Shown piece after piece: positions 12,088 to 25,210 of a stretch of DNA of 64,000 nt. Numbering within the stretch: the first letter of the stretch is position 1; each line of letters begins with the position of its first letter. Origin of the DNA: Liolophura sinensis (taxonomy: Eukaryota; Mollusca; Polyplacophora; Chitonida; Chitonidae); contig NC_088295.1 of NCBI RefSeq assembly GCF_032854445.1, forward strand, positions 50,455,385 through 50,519,384, written 5' to 3'. The notes under the pieces were generated by a model that searched no databases, was not told where the DNA came from, and was given only the letters and a program-made list of their open reading frames with translations. Position numbers and translations under genes: made by a program.

Positions 12088-13099
12088 GAAAAAATCTGAA
12101 GCCATCCTGGGAGATGTGAAACAAAGGAGTATGTTATGAAACATGTCCAGAAGTTAATAAGGGTGGTGGGAAATAGAATACATGGTTTTTAGCTTATCTT
12201 TAAAACTTTGTCTATTAGACTTTTGTCAAATTATTAATTTTATACATTAATTGACACCTGATGTTATCTTTGCAGTCTGTGCTGATTTATGTGAACAAAA
12301 ACAGTGTTCCTCTCATGATGACGATTAAATTTCTGTGCCCATCTAACAAGACAACCCCTGCTTAATGTTGTGGTGTAGTGTGGTCTAGTGCATCTGATCT
12401 TAGGAGTTTATCTAGCTTTATATCTTGTTTAAACTGTGCACGTAGAATATTTGCCGAATTCCCTTGCCAATACTGTGTTGACTAAAACCATGGCAAATTG
12501 ACATCATTAGGTACAGGTGTGCATATCATTATATACCAATCTCTGGAAATCAACACTTTCATATGTGCACTATTTATTATTGATAGACACTTAAGTAGTT
12601 TTTTTTTTATGTTCTTTGGTTAACCATTATACCTGAATAACTGATGTTAATGGAGATCGTGGTAGTGTGAAACACTTGCCCTCTGCTTGCCAGTTTTCAG
12701 TATGTTTGACTTTGAAATCCCATGAGTATCATGTCATGTGTGCAGGTGGCCCCTTTGAGGAAATTGAGATCTCGTATACCACTTATTACAAACACTTTAC
12801 CTCATTAATTATGCACATGTATGTAAAGTACAGTTAATTCTCTGAGAGGAAATCATAAATAGCCTAATTCTTCTAAAATTTGGGACAGATATATATTAGT
12901 AGTGTTGAAAGTAGAATATTGCATTTCTTTACCAGCCTTTTGGAAAAGTAAAGATATGAGTATGTTGTTCATTAGATGATCTAACCATCTGAAGAAAAAG
13001 GAACTCAGTACCCCTGCTAGAATTACATAGATATTGGCTAAAATGAGGAGACGAGGTGTCCCAAATTTGAGAAGAAATAGGGTATCATAGATATTACCT

Positions 13100-13265
13100 T
13101 CATGTGTGGGAAGGTCTGTCAGCAACCTGCGGAAGGTTGTGGGTTTCCTTCCCCCCCCCCCCGCAAAAGCTGTGCCACCAAGCTGTGCCACCATAATGCT
13201 GGCTGCTGTCGTAGATGTGAAATATTACTGTGTAAGACACCATGCAATCAAATAAATAAATAAAT
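13100..13265 (+). mobile_element. SINE, 5'-truncated, with C-run expansion
   Basis: gtctgtcagcaacctgcgga and ccaccataatgctggctgct mark the SINE. A C-run (13149-13162) and a duplicated gctgtgccacca interrupt the body. The tail is aaataaataaataaat. Confidence 0.8.
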
Positions 13266-15182
13266 GGACATATACTGGGTAAATTGTAGTTTGTGTCTTA
13301 AAAGTTTTGATAATTCAGGAAACATATATGTGAAGCCTAATGTTGAATAGTGTAGTCATACAAATACATCATTTTATACCAGAGAATCTGAAATGCCAAT
13401 TAATGGATGATGCGAAAGTGAATGATGCATACAATCTTAAGTCACCATGGTTGTATCAAATTCATTGAATTGTTGCATTATTTAAAAAATAGAATATTTA
13501 TATGTTAATTAACATCATTTTTGTTTATCCAGTCTTATAAACATCTATCTTGACATGTGGTTACATTGGTAGCTAAGAAAGCCTTCAGCAGGTGTAAATC
13601 AGTTCTGCTTGTACTGGCTGTGAACTGGCTTGAAGACTTTAACCCCCATGTATTAAACACAGCTACCCTTGAACCTGGGAACCACTGTTGATGGGGTTTC
13701 TCAGTGCCTTCTTAGTAGCTGGTTATCTCCTGCCCCCTGAACCTGACTCTGGACCTGGTCTGACCAGGCCAGGCACAGTACCAAGTAAGGTGGCATGCCA
13801 TCATCTGGCCAAGTCACTTTTAAAGCTGTCCCTTTTGGTGAGGTCCCCCCTCCTTATAAAAGCTGCCCTAACTGTCACTCTGTATCAGCTGTGACAGATT
13901 TAACAGACTCCTCAGAGAAACTCTACACCCATGTAGCCAGCAACACTACTGCCACACTCCAGGAGTGTGTGTGTTGATTTGATTTGTGGAAAAACACATT
14001 TATGTTTGTAGCAATTTGCTGTGAACTTGAGAGAACCAAGCACAAGTAATGACTAATTCAGAGGGTTTTTTTTAAAGTCTTGCCGTAAAAAAAAAAAAAA
14101 GTTTGACGAAGAGGGCAATTTGTTTTATGAGCATAATATACTCTTTAAAGTCTTTATGTCACAAAAAGATGATGAGGGGCATGTTTTAATGTTGGGAATA
14201 TGGATGGTTTTGATGTGGGATCCTCGTGTAAATTAGTTTACTGGTGACTACTTTTTCATGCTCCTAAGTGTCTGCATGCACATGTAAGATGCTTTATGCA
14301 AAAAGTGGCTGTATCTTGCAAGCTTATAAATGTATCCAGTTTTTTAATGTAGAAGTTTTAACCAGTAATACTGATTGAAATCTGCCATCTTCAGCCTATA
14401 AACTAAACCTGTTAATTATGAAGGGCAGTATTTACAATACTGTGTACATTTTGTACTGGTCTGAAATTTTGAACTAAACAGTAGCTCAGGTACCATTCGA
14501 TGTTCACATAAAACTGAGGGAATTTGGGACCAGAACTCATCTTTGATTTCTGGTTAACTATCCGCTGTTTCAGATGAACACAAAGATATCGTCACAGTGA
14601 TTTGACCTTATATATGTACATGTAACTCAAATAATTCTTCATATTAATCAAATTTACTTTTGGATAATCCTCTTGGTTAATGGAGTATGACGATTAGAAG
14701 TCTGAGTGTTCTCATGCTTTACTTTGAGAATTTAGCCTGCAGAACACATAGTTGCTTGTGGCATGTGCCCTGGGGGTAGTGTTTTGAATTTCTTGAAGTA
14801 AAGAGCTAAGTGCTCATTCTTCAGCCGTGCAGCAAGCCTGGAGCCCTTGAGAACATTGAGTGACCTAAAGCTTTCTTTAAAGTCAGCTTGTCCTCTAGCA
14901 ATTTAAGCGCTGAAGTTACTAGCCCAGCTGTGAGACCACTAACACTGTTATAATGTCAACAGTCTGGTGGCCAGATTGGATTTCTGCCTGGGAAAACTTG
15001 TGACAAGATTTGTAGGCCTGCTGTCTTGTCTCCAGTGATATGTCAGGTCTGAATGTAAGGTGCATGTCCGCTTGCATCTGGTACATTGCTCATTACAAGT
15101 GTGCTTCTCAGCCTGAACAGCTGACAAGGGACTTAACTGACCACTTGTTCTGATTGGGGATGGTGGCTGTGCAGAGATTTCT

Positions 15183-15231
15183 AGGGAGGGGGGAGGTTAT
15201 AAGGGGTGATGGGTTGAGGGTTAGGTTAGGG
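15183..15231 (+). other. G-rich stretch with telomere-like repeats
   Basis: gggaggggggagg and later gagggttaggttaggg form several G-runs. The last part resembles interstitial TTAGGG-type sequence but is only two imperfect units long. Confidence 0.5.
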
Positions 15232-17071
15232 CTCTGATCAACAAGCAGACCAGACCCAGAATCCTGTCCAATTCCCTACTCCCTGAGGAATTAACATTTA
15301 ACTACCAGAACATTTCATTAGTGGTCTCTATGTGTGGTAGCCAGCTAAGCCACACTGGTCACTGGTGTCCATCACTCACATGTCTCTCCTCTGAAATAAC
15401 TTTTCATTGTGTAAGCAACAGCCCTGAAACACACTGACAGATTGTTCCCTTCATAGGTCTCCAGAGGGATACACTGGAAGCAGTCAAGCTGTATACAGAA
15501 CCAGTCTGCAGTCTCTCGACATGCAATGAATACAAATGCGCAAGAGCTGACAAAACTGACACACTTTCTTTCAGGAAGAAAATAGTAGTGTAATGTGTTC
15601 TTATTATTATTTTTTTCTTACGCAAGTCACAGTAAATCCTTCATTGCATAAATCTGTTAAGGGATGGATTTCTACGAGAGGAAGTTCATCCAGTCATTTA
15701 AACATTGTGGTTTGTCCATACAGATGTGTTCACTTTGATATAAAACACCAGTCAGGTGCATAAAAAAATGCAAGCTCATTATATCCCAATAGTTGAAGGC
15801 AGAGTTTATCCCTAAAGAAAGGATCATCATTTCAAGTGAACCTGAGATAGCTCTTCGATCATGGTTGTGATTCTTGTAATGTTTATTAGGAATTTGGCTG
15901 TTAATTACATTAGAAACCATTTAGGGTTTATTCAGATAAGGGGACAAATCACAGGTTTACTGATATCCCAGATTCACAAATATTCGCAAACCAACACACA
16001 TTAGAAATCTTAACTGACATTTTTGTCATGCAGAAAGAAATTCATCAGTTGGCTTCCTCTGAGTCATTGGCAATTCTAAGTGAACTTTCTAAGAAACCAT
16101 CAGGTTTTGGTTCTGTAGCCAAGCCTCTGCAAAAAAAAAAAAGAGAAAGAAAATGTAGACGAAACAGACAGGTCTTTTTTGAGGGGGGGGGGGGGGGGGT
16201 GAAAAAGCACATTTTCTCACCGACATGTACAAACAGCATAACCTTGTTTTTGTTTTGTTAGCAACCTGGAAAGCTACAAGCTTGCTAAATGTTCTTGACA
16301 AAGTTTCTTGGTAAATTGCCGAGAAGAAATAATTTAGAGGTTAAACTAGGTAAGTGTATGTATGTTTATCTAGTAAAATTTCAGATTGCCATTTCCATAA
16401 CTGTTATATGTTTATAAAAGAGCGGTGCCAAGTGATCTGCTCTTTATTTATTGGGCTGTGCCAGTTTCTTTGACAGATTATGTTTAAACTAAAAATTTCC
16501 AGAGATTGCTTAATGGTTATTGGGTAAGACTTCAACACCACTTGCTATTTCTTTCAGTGGCAAAAAAGTCACATTAGTATCATAAAGTCAGAAAAAGTTC
16601 AGTGCGTAAAACTAACTGGTTCTGTGATTCCTCAGAGAGAGAGAGAGCGGTGCCCTTTAGGAGGCTCTTGAGGGGATGGTTAATGCCTTTGTCAGGTTGC
16701 CTTTGTCCCGCATACAGTTGAATGTGGGAAGTTCGGGACCATTTCACTCAAATACACAGTTAACATTTGAATACGTGTCAGTGTTACATCTGTATGTTGA
16801 AAGTTTTCTGCAGTATACTGAATGATTTACTTTTTATTTCCTTTATTACAAGATTCTTATTGCCATTTTTTACAGCATTATCAAGATCATGTCTCCCACT
16901 AACGAAGAAGCATTTGGAAGTGTATACATTTACATATACCTCTTTATATAAGGAAATGTGGAAAAGATAACATTGATTGGCCTATATCATTTTCGTAAAC
17001 TATGCAATGTATAAGATTTATTCGTCCATTTCTTTGTATTTGGAACTGGGTTTGCTTGCTAAATCCTGATT

Positions 17072-17302
17072 TCAGTTTATTTACCAATTCCTGACATCAG
17101 TTTGTCTACCAACTCCTGACATCAGTTTGTCTACCAACACCTGACTTCATTTTGTTTACCAACTCCTGACTTCATTTTATTTACCAACTCCTGACTTCGG
17201 TTTGTTTACCAACTTTTGACTTCAGTTTGTTCACCAACACCTCTGAGTTAAGTTTGTTTACGAACACTTCCACCTTTTGTTTGTTTACCAACACTTCTAG
17301 AG
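17072..17302. repeat. 25-bp tandem repeat, about nine diverged copies
   Basis: The unit tcagtttgtctaccaactcc plus tgaca repeats at 25 bp and grows more diverged to the right (ttcattttgtttacc, ttcggtttgtttacc). It is intergenic or intronic, with no coding sign. Confidence 0.85.
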
Positions 17303-17539
17303 TACTACAGTTTATTTACTATCACACCTAATTTCAGATACTTTACCAGTGACATGTGAATGTCAAATTAAATATAACATACAAGTACCCCCTCCCCCCC
17401 ACTCCCAATGTACTCAGTTCTCCACTTGACTGTCTATATTGTGAGGTGCAGGTTGTAATCTTACTCTGCTATATTTTACATGTACCTAGCATAAGTTATC
17501 TGCATGGCAGCTAGTTATCATCTTGCCATGTGGTAATGA

Positions 17540-18640
17540 TGTAACCATGCTCGGAAATTAAAACAGCAGTTAGGAGGAAACACAACACCTGGCACAACCT
17601 CAAATATCAGTGGAGGGGCTCACATCTACCTATTATACATGCAGTACAGGTTAGGCAGTCTGTTCGTATTGGTTGTTACAAACATAATGATAGCAAATGT
17701 GGGAAATTTGTGGGAAATGTGGACTGTCCCCGCAATTGTTACTGTCAAAGACATGTTTATGTTATTGGAAAGCCTTGAAAAACAAGAAAATTATGTAGAA
17801 AACATTAAGATTGTACAAAATATAAAGGTGGATTTTAGATTTTATTATTATTCCATTTTTTCGATTTTATTAGTATTGGCTTGCCTGTAAAACACAAAAT
17901 AAACTTGGTGTCGCCTGATGTCCCCAAAAAAATTGAGCCTGTTCCTATCCTCTGGGGCCCCGATGGTGTCATTACCAAATGGGATGTGTCTGAGGACAGG
18001 GTATCAGTGAAGGAGATGTGCAGAGAATGTCATGGGAAGTTGAACCCTGATCACTGAAAAAGAGCAGGAGAAACTGGGACATGTCAGGACATACACATAC
18101 CAGACCCCCAGCCAAAAAAAATCTGTGTCAGCTACAAGCTAAAGAAAGTTCCACATAAGGTTCAACGTAAGTGGTAAACCCAGCAAATTAACGGACTGAT
18201 CAGGAAGATGTTTTCAGCTTATGAGGTTAACTAGATGTTTAAATCTACCCTAGATTGGACTGATTAATTTGAAGGAGGAAACTGTAGTTCCGAGAGTAAA
18301 TCATGGGCCTTGGCCATTTCCTGACAAAACTTTCCCACATGTCACAGACAGATTAATTCCCACCTGCAGATGGAGACCACTGTATATGTCTATGTCACCT
18401 CCATGGAAGGCAATTAGAGATCTGTAAACTTCATGTATGACGGCATGAACAGAACTAACAGACGTATGACCATGTATGGTCACCGATGTCCGGAGAACAG
18501 TGAAGGCTGAGGAATTGTGATCCTAACTCTTGTGAGGCTAGGATTGAACCAACACTTCTGTCTGTTGGCGATTCAAAAGCAGCCAACAAAAACTCACAGC
18601 CATGACCCAGTGCTAAATAAGTATTGAAACTACTGGTACA
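17540..18640 (+). pseudogene. Possible decayed coding segment (very uncertain)
   Basis: One frame contains several protein-like runs separated by single stops: PVPILWGPDGVITKWDVSED...KEMCRECHGKLNPDH, stop, KRAGETGTCQDIHIPDPQPK...PHKVQRKW, stop, TQQINGLIRKMFSAYEVN. Just upstream a second frame is open with Cys-rich content (KCGKFVGNVDCPRNCYCQRH). The runs could be remains of a retroelement or retrocopy. I recognise no family. Confidence 0.2.
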
Positions 18641-19615
18641 TGTGTTTTTATTGTGAAAGGTGAAGTATACCCAAACAGAAGTTTTATATACACACTGGTG
18701 ATAGACTTAAAATCTCATATAGAAAAAATCGGAAAATGAGGCAGGTATCAAGAAAAAGTCCTGACAATAAAGGCAGTAAGGTAGACGTACAGTGTCTGCA
18801 AGAAGAGGTTAATTAGCAGAGTCAAATCTGCTGCTCCAAGTGGCAAAGGAACAGGTCTTCTTTGCTGACAAACTTGTACATGAAATTCTGCAGCCCACTT
18901 GCCATCTGCTGGATTTGAATGACATTTTCAAGTGCAAGTACACAAGTGGGCTATGTAGACAATGTAAACCAGCCTACAAGACTACCTTGTCACTGCTCAG
19001 GTTCTTTATCCTGGGCTGAAGCAGACCAGGAGGAATTTTGTCTTAGTGTGTGTCTAGAAGTAAGGGGTGGTATTGTCTTTGACTTCTCTCTAGAGCTTCT
19101 CAGTACCAATTGGTCACACCATCAATCTGTCAGTCAGAAACCTGAGTTCGTGCATGTGTGGGGCTGTTATGACTTATGCTGTCATTACTACGTGTACTGA
19201 AAAAAATAGAAAAAAAAAAACCTGAAAAAAAAATAGTAGAAAAAAAACAATAAAAAAACACCTCACATGGCCCCCATGCAGTGGGGGTTGACTTCACCAG
19301 TTTCTTTTGTTTTACTTAAGAACACTAAAATCATCATTGCTGAAGTCATTGTTGGAACATTTACTTAGTCCCATTTCTTATGCTTGCAAGTAGAGCAGCA
19401 CACTTTGTCTGAACTTTCGTTTTCTCTTTGATAAAAACTGTGTATTGCTATATACATGTAGTTTGAGGAGTGGACATAAATCAGTACACATTCTTCATAC
19501 CGGTAATTAATTTGTTCTTTTAGCTATCCGACTGTGACTTGAATGATGAAAAAATACCCTGGACACTCAGAAACCCATTGCATTTCAGTTTTACCATGGT
19601 AAGGCCGGTGGGATC

Positions 19616-19846
19616 CAGAGTGGGAAACTATTGTTATGCCTATTATCAATATAGTTGTTTAAAACATTCAGTGGTGGTAAAGTATCAGGGTAAGGACCAC
19701 ACCTGATGAGAACCTTTGGAGGGATGGTATAGGAGACCATGTAAGGTGGTGCAGAGTGGGAAACTGTTATTAAGCCTATTATCAATATAGTTGTTTAAAA
19801 CAGTCGGTGGTGGTAAAGTATCAGGGTAAGGACCACACCTGATGGG
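19616..19846. repeat. ~95-bp direct duplication, 136 bp apart
   Basis: Segments 19616-19710 and 19752-19846 are near-identical (cagagtgggaaact..., cctattatcaatatagttgt, gtggtggtaaagtatcaggg, ggaccacacctgatg). The spacer between them (ggtataggagaccatgta) resembles a dispersed repeat seen again near 20940. Confidence 0.85.
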
Positions 19847-20699
19847 CAGGGTGGTGATAAAATCAGGTCAAGTAGCCACTGAGGGGCATTCAGGACAACT
19901 ACATGGGCATCATCCAATTATTGGGGGGTTGACTGCATGTTGAGTGTTGTCTTCAGTCTGGTACTCATTATAACAGTCAGGAGCCTTGTGCTGGCAGGAG
20001 AACAGTGTGCAAAACCAGGGGAAAAAAGTGAAGATAAATGGGGTGTATTTTGTATTTTTTTAGCATGAACCAACATATTGTATAAAGCTTTTTTGTATTG
20101 TTTGTGTAATCTTTTGATAACATGTCAAGATTCTCCTATTTCTAAAAATATTAAAGCTATACTTGTTAGAGTGAGTTAACCATCATGTCCAAAGTGAGTT
20201 AGACCATACAGCATTGTGATTCATTGTCTCATTAAAGATCTTTGTTGAATGCATATGTAGGATTGCATTCTGAATGCGTTATGTCTCACATCACTGTCAA
20301 GCTATTGTATGTAGTAGAAATAATAAAGTTTTTTGCTGATTCGTTTAAAAAATTTGGTGAAATGTTGTCACAAGTGCAGACCATTGCTCTCTCTGTATAA
20401 TCTCAGCATGTTACTTCCTCAATTTCACGTTATTGATATGTCATTTGTTATGTGTTTATGAAAAAGCAATATGGCATACGCTAACCAGCTGCTTTACGAT
20501 GACAATCACATCACTGCGTGTAGTTGTTCTGTCAAATTTTGAGGTTTTAGTGTGTTTAAATCATGTTTGAACTGGCCTTGTCTCACAATATTAACTTCAG
20601 TTAGCCCCATCTGGCTCACAGAGTTGATAGTGTCACAGCACATTTTGAAGTTGTATCAGATATTTTGTTTTATACATGTATAGCGATCAGTTTATCTAT

Positions 20700-21090
20700 G
20701 TATCCGTCTGTCCATAGTCATTACCTTATCCACGCATCTCCTCCTCCGGTTTATGAATGGATTTTTATGAAATTTTGTAGGCATATTGGGAACATTGTAA
20801 GGATGTGCATGTGCTTTTTGGGTTTGCTCCATATGGATTATTTCCAGAGTTATTGACATATAAACTTAGAATGCAGACTTTTAGATAGCGAGTCCTTGTC
20901 AACACATATAGTCCAAGAGTTGTGATCGAGTTTTCATGAACCTTGGTAGGAATGGCATAGGAGAGCGTGTGAGGTGGTGCACGTGCTACTCGGGATGCAT
21001 CACATCAATGTTTATCCAGATTTAGCGGCACTTGTTGTGCAGTTTTGTCTGTTAAGTATAGTCCTGGGGGGATTGGTCAACTTTTGATGG
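20700..21090 (+). repeat. Diverged dispersed repeat, two partial copies
   Basis: Two related segments share tttttatgaaattttgtagg / ttttcatgaaccttggtagg and the run to gtgcatgtgct / gtgcacgtgct (20757-20816 and 20930-20990). A third trace is at 19703-19752. No coding sequence is visible. I infer an old mobile element of unknown class. Confidence 0.45.
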
Positions 21091-22461
21091 CTCTTGTTTC
21101 ATGTTTAACTCCTACTCTGAGCCTTGCGGTTGAAGACATCCTCCTAATATGCATAACTCTTGGGATCAATTCCATTGTGTCACTCCAAATAAGATCAGCC
21201 TAGGCTCTTTGCTTGACATTTAGAATTTGTCAAAAGATTTTACCCTGATCAGTGTGGTTTTGTCTCCAAAAATCTAAAGAGATCTATGCCTAAATATGAC
21301 ATTTTGATGTCAAATTAATTTAACATTTAGGGTGCCAGTACGTTTATGTGGTGAATTTTTGCAAGGGAAATGCCATTCATAGATTTGATGTTTGATCTTT
21401 GTCATGTTTGTTAGACAGTATTTTCGCATTTTGAAATTTCAAAGTGGAGATTGGGCTCAACTGATAAGTGAGCAGGTTTTCTATGAAAAAAAGGCAGCAG
21501 AAGGCAGTAGACTCCGCACACCATGCCTCATGAGAAAGGTGGGTTTTTTTTTTACCAGGTTTCAGGGGACTATCTTCTGGTGCACTGCTCCAGCTTGTTG
21601 TAGTTTCTTTAAGGTTGACAGTGTCTCCTGCAGTAGGACAGGGGCTGTCTGCTGTATATGGACATACAGGACTGTGAGAACACAGATGGTAGCTGGCTCA
21701 GTTGACATTTTGTCAGATCTGGGGATGGTTTTGTTTATCACGCCACATCCTCACTCTCAGCTTTTATGTAAACTCTTGTCAAACCGACTTGTCTGGCTAT
21801 CTACTGTAGGTACATGGAGCCAGCACCACAGCAAACTCTCAAGCATCCCAGCATCTTAGCATCCACCTCTCCAGCCTCTGTCCCTGTCTTGTCAACTAGT
21901 TGAGCTCTGACAAAGTTAAGCCATCTGGTATTAGCTAAGTTGTGGTGCAGACAAGTTGTGGACTGCAAGGTTGGCTTCTCTAACAGGATCTGTTGAATAC
22001 ATGTTTATGTCATCTCTGGTGCTTTTGTTCAAATGCTAGCAATTGTAGATTAGTTTATTCAAATTCAAAATGAGATTACTCTTAAAACTGGTATTCATTT
22101 GTATCTGATAGATTTGATAGGTACTATAATACCTAAGTCGTCAAACTTTTCAACCACCTCTGCCACCAATGTTTTGAATCATTCTAAGAGAACTATGGGT
22201 GTACAGAACTATTTTGCCCCTTTTTTATGAAACTTGCATCTTTAGTGTCACAAAGAAATTATTTTAGCATCATTTTGATAATAATTGTGTGCTTAAATTT
22301 CACTGAAAAAAGTGTTTTACTGGTTGAAAAGGTCATAGATCTGCACTTTATGTAAAAATCTTAAAATTTATGTGTATGACATATACAATGCTTTTGAAAT
22401 TGTGTTGGTATGCGTTTGTCACAATCCTTCTCCTCACCACGATATGGCAGACATATGTGGT

Positions 22462-22520
22462 GTTTGACCATAATCATTCATTCATTCATTCTTTCTGTCA
22501 TTTATTCATTCATTCAATCC
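22462..22520 (+). mobile_element. Possible SINE tail with (ATTC)n
   Basis: gtgtttgaccataatcattc followed by cattcattcattc resembles tails of the second SINE type. A similar end occurs at 63172-63208 (gtgaagccataatctttcat). Confidence 0.45.
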
Positions 22521-23099
22521 TTATCCTGAGGACAAGCATGTGAAGGTTTAGTAATGGAGTGAAGTTTGGTCTTCATCTGAAACTTGTACATTCATTTGAA
22601 CTACAACTGAATACAGAGAAACCTGGTAGGATCTTAACATATAGTCTTCATTTCTTCACAAATGTTCCTGTGCATTCATGTAATCTTAATTGCATCAGGT
22701 GAATTATCAATTTATTAAAGCAATATTGTATTTGGAATTGCCTATGTAGGAGAAGTGGTATTCTCTTCATTTCTTTGGTAACCCCTGCAGTAACCTCTGA
22801 GAACATTCAGATTATCATATTCAGTGTAATGCTGTTTCATTTGGAGCTGTTAAGTGTTTATTTAATGGTATCCTGCCCATGCCTGGTATCTTGATCTGCC
22901 ATTCTATAACAAAGGGTTAAAATCCCGGTGGAATTCTGGTTGTTGAGTACATGCTATCAGTCAATCAATAAATCAATCAGATCAATCAGAAGTCTTGTTG
23001 CTGGCGGAGTCTTGCCTACTACAAAGACGACTGGAGTGTAACTGGGTGCTATTCTGATGGTTCTGTCACAGGAAGAGTCTGTGTAAAATGTCGGGAATC

Positions 23100-23760
23100 A
23101 AGACGAGTCTATGTATGGCTGTGTATTATGACCTGACTGTCCGAGTTTAGCCGATTGTCCCAGCTCTCTTCAAATATTTGTTGTGAGAGGATTTAGTTTG
23201 TGTTACAAGAGATCCTGAGCCCTGCAGACACCCTGATACCCGCTTCCCATCACCACTTTTTCATTTTATTGATCATGGGGAAAATTGAGTAATTAAATTT
23301 GATTGGCCGGGACCTATGCTTGGGAGGGGTGCAGGTAGTGCAATACCCGGCCCACGTTGTTACTTTCAGAACTCGCCGAAACCAGCAGGATAATCTCGGC
23401 AAACACTAGCCTGTCCGATAACTGCTCCATTTAATCAAGCGGGAAAACGGTGTGTGGCAGTGTGTTTGAGAGCCATGGCAAGTTTAATAACGACTATGCC
23501 GACACCACACCAAGCTGCCTTTCCTCGTTCAATTTCAATACTCATCAATAAAGTCTAGGCCGTCTGCAGCTTGTTCACATTTGGGGTTGAGCCATAGCAC
23601 TTGTTCGCTGAATGCCCCGCGAATACCGAGTCACTTAATTCAGTCTCTTCAGTGTCCACATCAGGAACTGTTGAACCCAGACTGGAAATGTCATGATCTT
23701 TAACTGGTTAGTACAATTGTACTTCCAGCGTCTCACCTCCGGCGTTAACCATGATCAATA
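23100..23760. promoter_or_regulatory. CpG-retaining block, candidate promoter or enhancer
   Basis: CpG dinucleotides cluster here (tggccgggacc, acccggcccacgtt, ctcgccgaaacc, aagcgggaaaacgg, gccccgcgaataccgag) while flanks are CpG-poor. A gattgg box (CCAAT reverse) lies at about 23300. No open frame of note. The block is 9 kb upstream of the first identified ROS1 exon, so a ROS1 promoter is possible but unproven. Confidence 0.35.
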
Positions 23761-23948
23761 TACAAAAGCCATTCCTATTGAGGTTTCAAAGTTAAAACAT
23801 ATAACAGTGGTTGTCATATTAGAATAGCTCTGTGAATGATATGTGAGACCTCTAACCTCTAAAACAAGGCTCTAAAACATATGTCTTCGTGTAATGCACC
23901 ATTTCCTCTTTTTTAAATTTAGTTTCGATTTACAATGTATATTGGTGA

Positions 23949-24111
23949 TGGGGGGCCTCCGTGGCTCAGTTGGTTAGCGTGCTATTGCAGCGTAATGACC
24001 CAGTAGTCTCCCACCAATGCGGTCGATGTGAGTTCAAGTCCAGCTCATGCTGGCTTCCTCTCCAGCCGTACGTGGGAAGGTCTGTCAGCAACCTGCAGAT
24101 GGTCGTGGGTA
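23949..24111 (+). mobile_element. SINE 5' half with intact pol III promoter boxes
   Basis: The head reads gcctccgtggctcagttggt (A box about 23962-23973) and gagttcaagtcc (B box 24030-24041). The body stops abruptly after gatggtcgtgggt, so the 3' end and tail are missing. Confidence 0.85.
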
Positions 24112-24694
24112 CATGTGGTACAGCATTGGGCTAGGTTCAACACACATTCAGATGTTTACCTCTAAAACAAGGATCATTAATTCTGTCATTAAACACATAA
24201 AATGAAAAACTTTTTTTTGCATTAGGAATCTGTAGTCATGAATTTCACTGCGGCCTGTACCAAGTGTAATTGATTGAGCATGATGAACTTGACCTGGAAC
24301 AAGTGCAAATGTTTCTATCTTCGGGACTTGTGTATAGCTTATTGTGGACATTCTGGTGGTAGTGCAGGCATTTGGAGACGTATGCTAATGGCAAAGCTGT
24401 GTACTCTTCAGTCATGATGTGACCCCAACTCTCTCACCTTTATACTCATGATCCATGCTTCATTCCAGTATGTGGAAAACTTCCGAGTGTTCCGTAAACT
24501 GCTATCCATAATTCATTGATTTGCTGTGACAAATCTTGCTCAGTGTTGGAAGGTGACATTTATCATTTTCTGTTAGACACGAGTAGTATTTTTACATGAG
24601 AAAAGAACATGTATGGAAAATTCTAATGTTAAACACCGAAAGTCTGCTAAGCTTAATTAATATTCAGATGATCTGAGAACTGCCATTCTGTTCA

Positions 24695-25143
24695 TTGCTT
24701 GTGCCATTAATAGTGTGCACAATCCATTTGGATGCCTGTTAAAGTAGGGAAAGCTTAATTGCTTGTGCCATTAATTTTGTGCACAATCCATTTGGATGCC
24801 TGTTAAAGTAGGGAAAGCTTAATTGCTTGTGCCATTAATAGTGTGCACAATCCATTTGGATGCCTGTTAAAGTAGGGAAAGCTTAATTGCTTGTGCCATT
24901 AATTTTGTGCACAATCCATTTGGATGCCTGTTAAAGTAGGGAAAGCTTAATTGCTTGTGCCATTAATAGTGTGCCCAATCCATTTGGATGCCTGTTAAAG
25001 TAGGGAAAGCTTAATTGCTTGTGCCATTAATTTTGTGCACAATCCATTTGGATGCCTGTTAAAGTAGGGAAAGCTTAATTGCTTGTGCCATTAATAGTGT
25101 GCACAATCCATTTGGATGCTTGTTAAAGTAGGGAAAGCTTAAT
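24695..25143. repeat. 64-bp tandem repeat, seven copies in strict A-B alternation
   Basis: Seven 64-bp units start at 24695, 24759, 24823 and so on (ttgcttgtgccattaat...). Copies 1, 3, 5 and 7 read attaatagtgtgc; copies 2, 4 and 6 read attaattttgtgc. The effective unit is therefore a 128-bp dimer that was later amplified with almost no divergence. Confidence 0.95.
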
Positions 25144-25210
25144 GTAAATTTGAAAACCTTTGAGAGCATGTAGAATAGCATGTAGAAGTATTAGTACACA
25201 TGTATATGAT

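Larger units (their letters stand above)
12088..17071. other. No supported gene
   Basis: Unique AT-rich DNA interrupted by a SINE (13.1 kb), an A-run (14087), G-rich DNA (15.2 kb) and a ~18-G tract (16183-16199). Short open frames present are uninformative. Confidence 0.5.
18640..23099. other. No supported gene
   Basis: Contains A-rich runs (19200-19260), the 19.6-kb duplication, dispersed repeats near 20.7-21.1 kb, and a 155-codon plus-strand frame (21392-21859) of unremarkable composition with poly-F and many Cys/Ser, which I do not accept as a gene. Confidence 0.5.

Noticed and set aside
15217-15233. Interstitial telomere repeat
   Set aside because: Only gggttaggttaggg, too short and imperfect to support telomeric origin.
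21392-21859. 155-codon plus-strand frame
   Set aside because: Composition is uninformative (Phe runs from poly-T, scattered Cys/Ser), with no recognised domain and no splice or promoter context.
23949-24060. tRNA gene
   Set aside because: A and B boxes are present, but the sequence continues into the SINE body and no cloverleaf with a matching acceptor stem can be formed.
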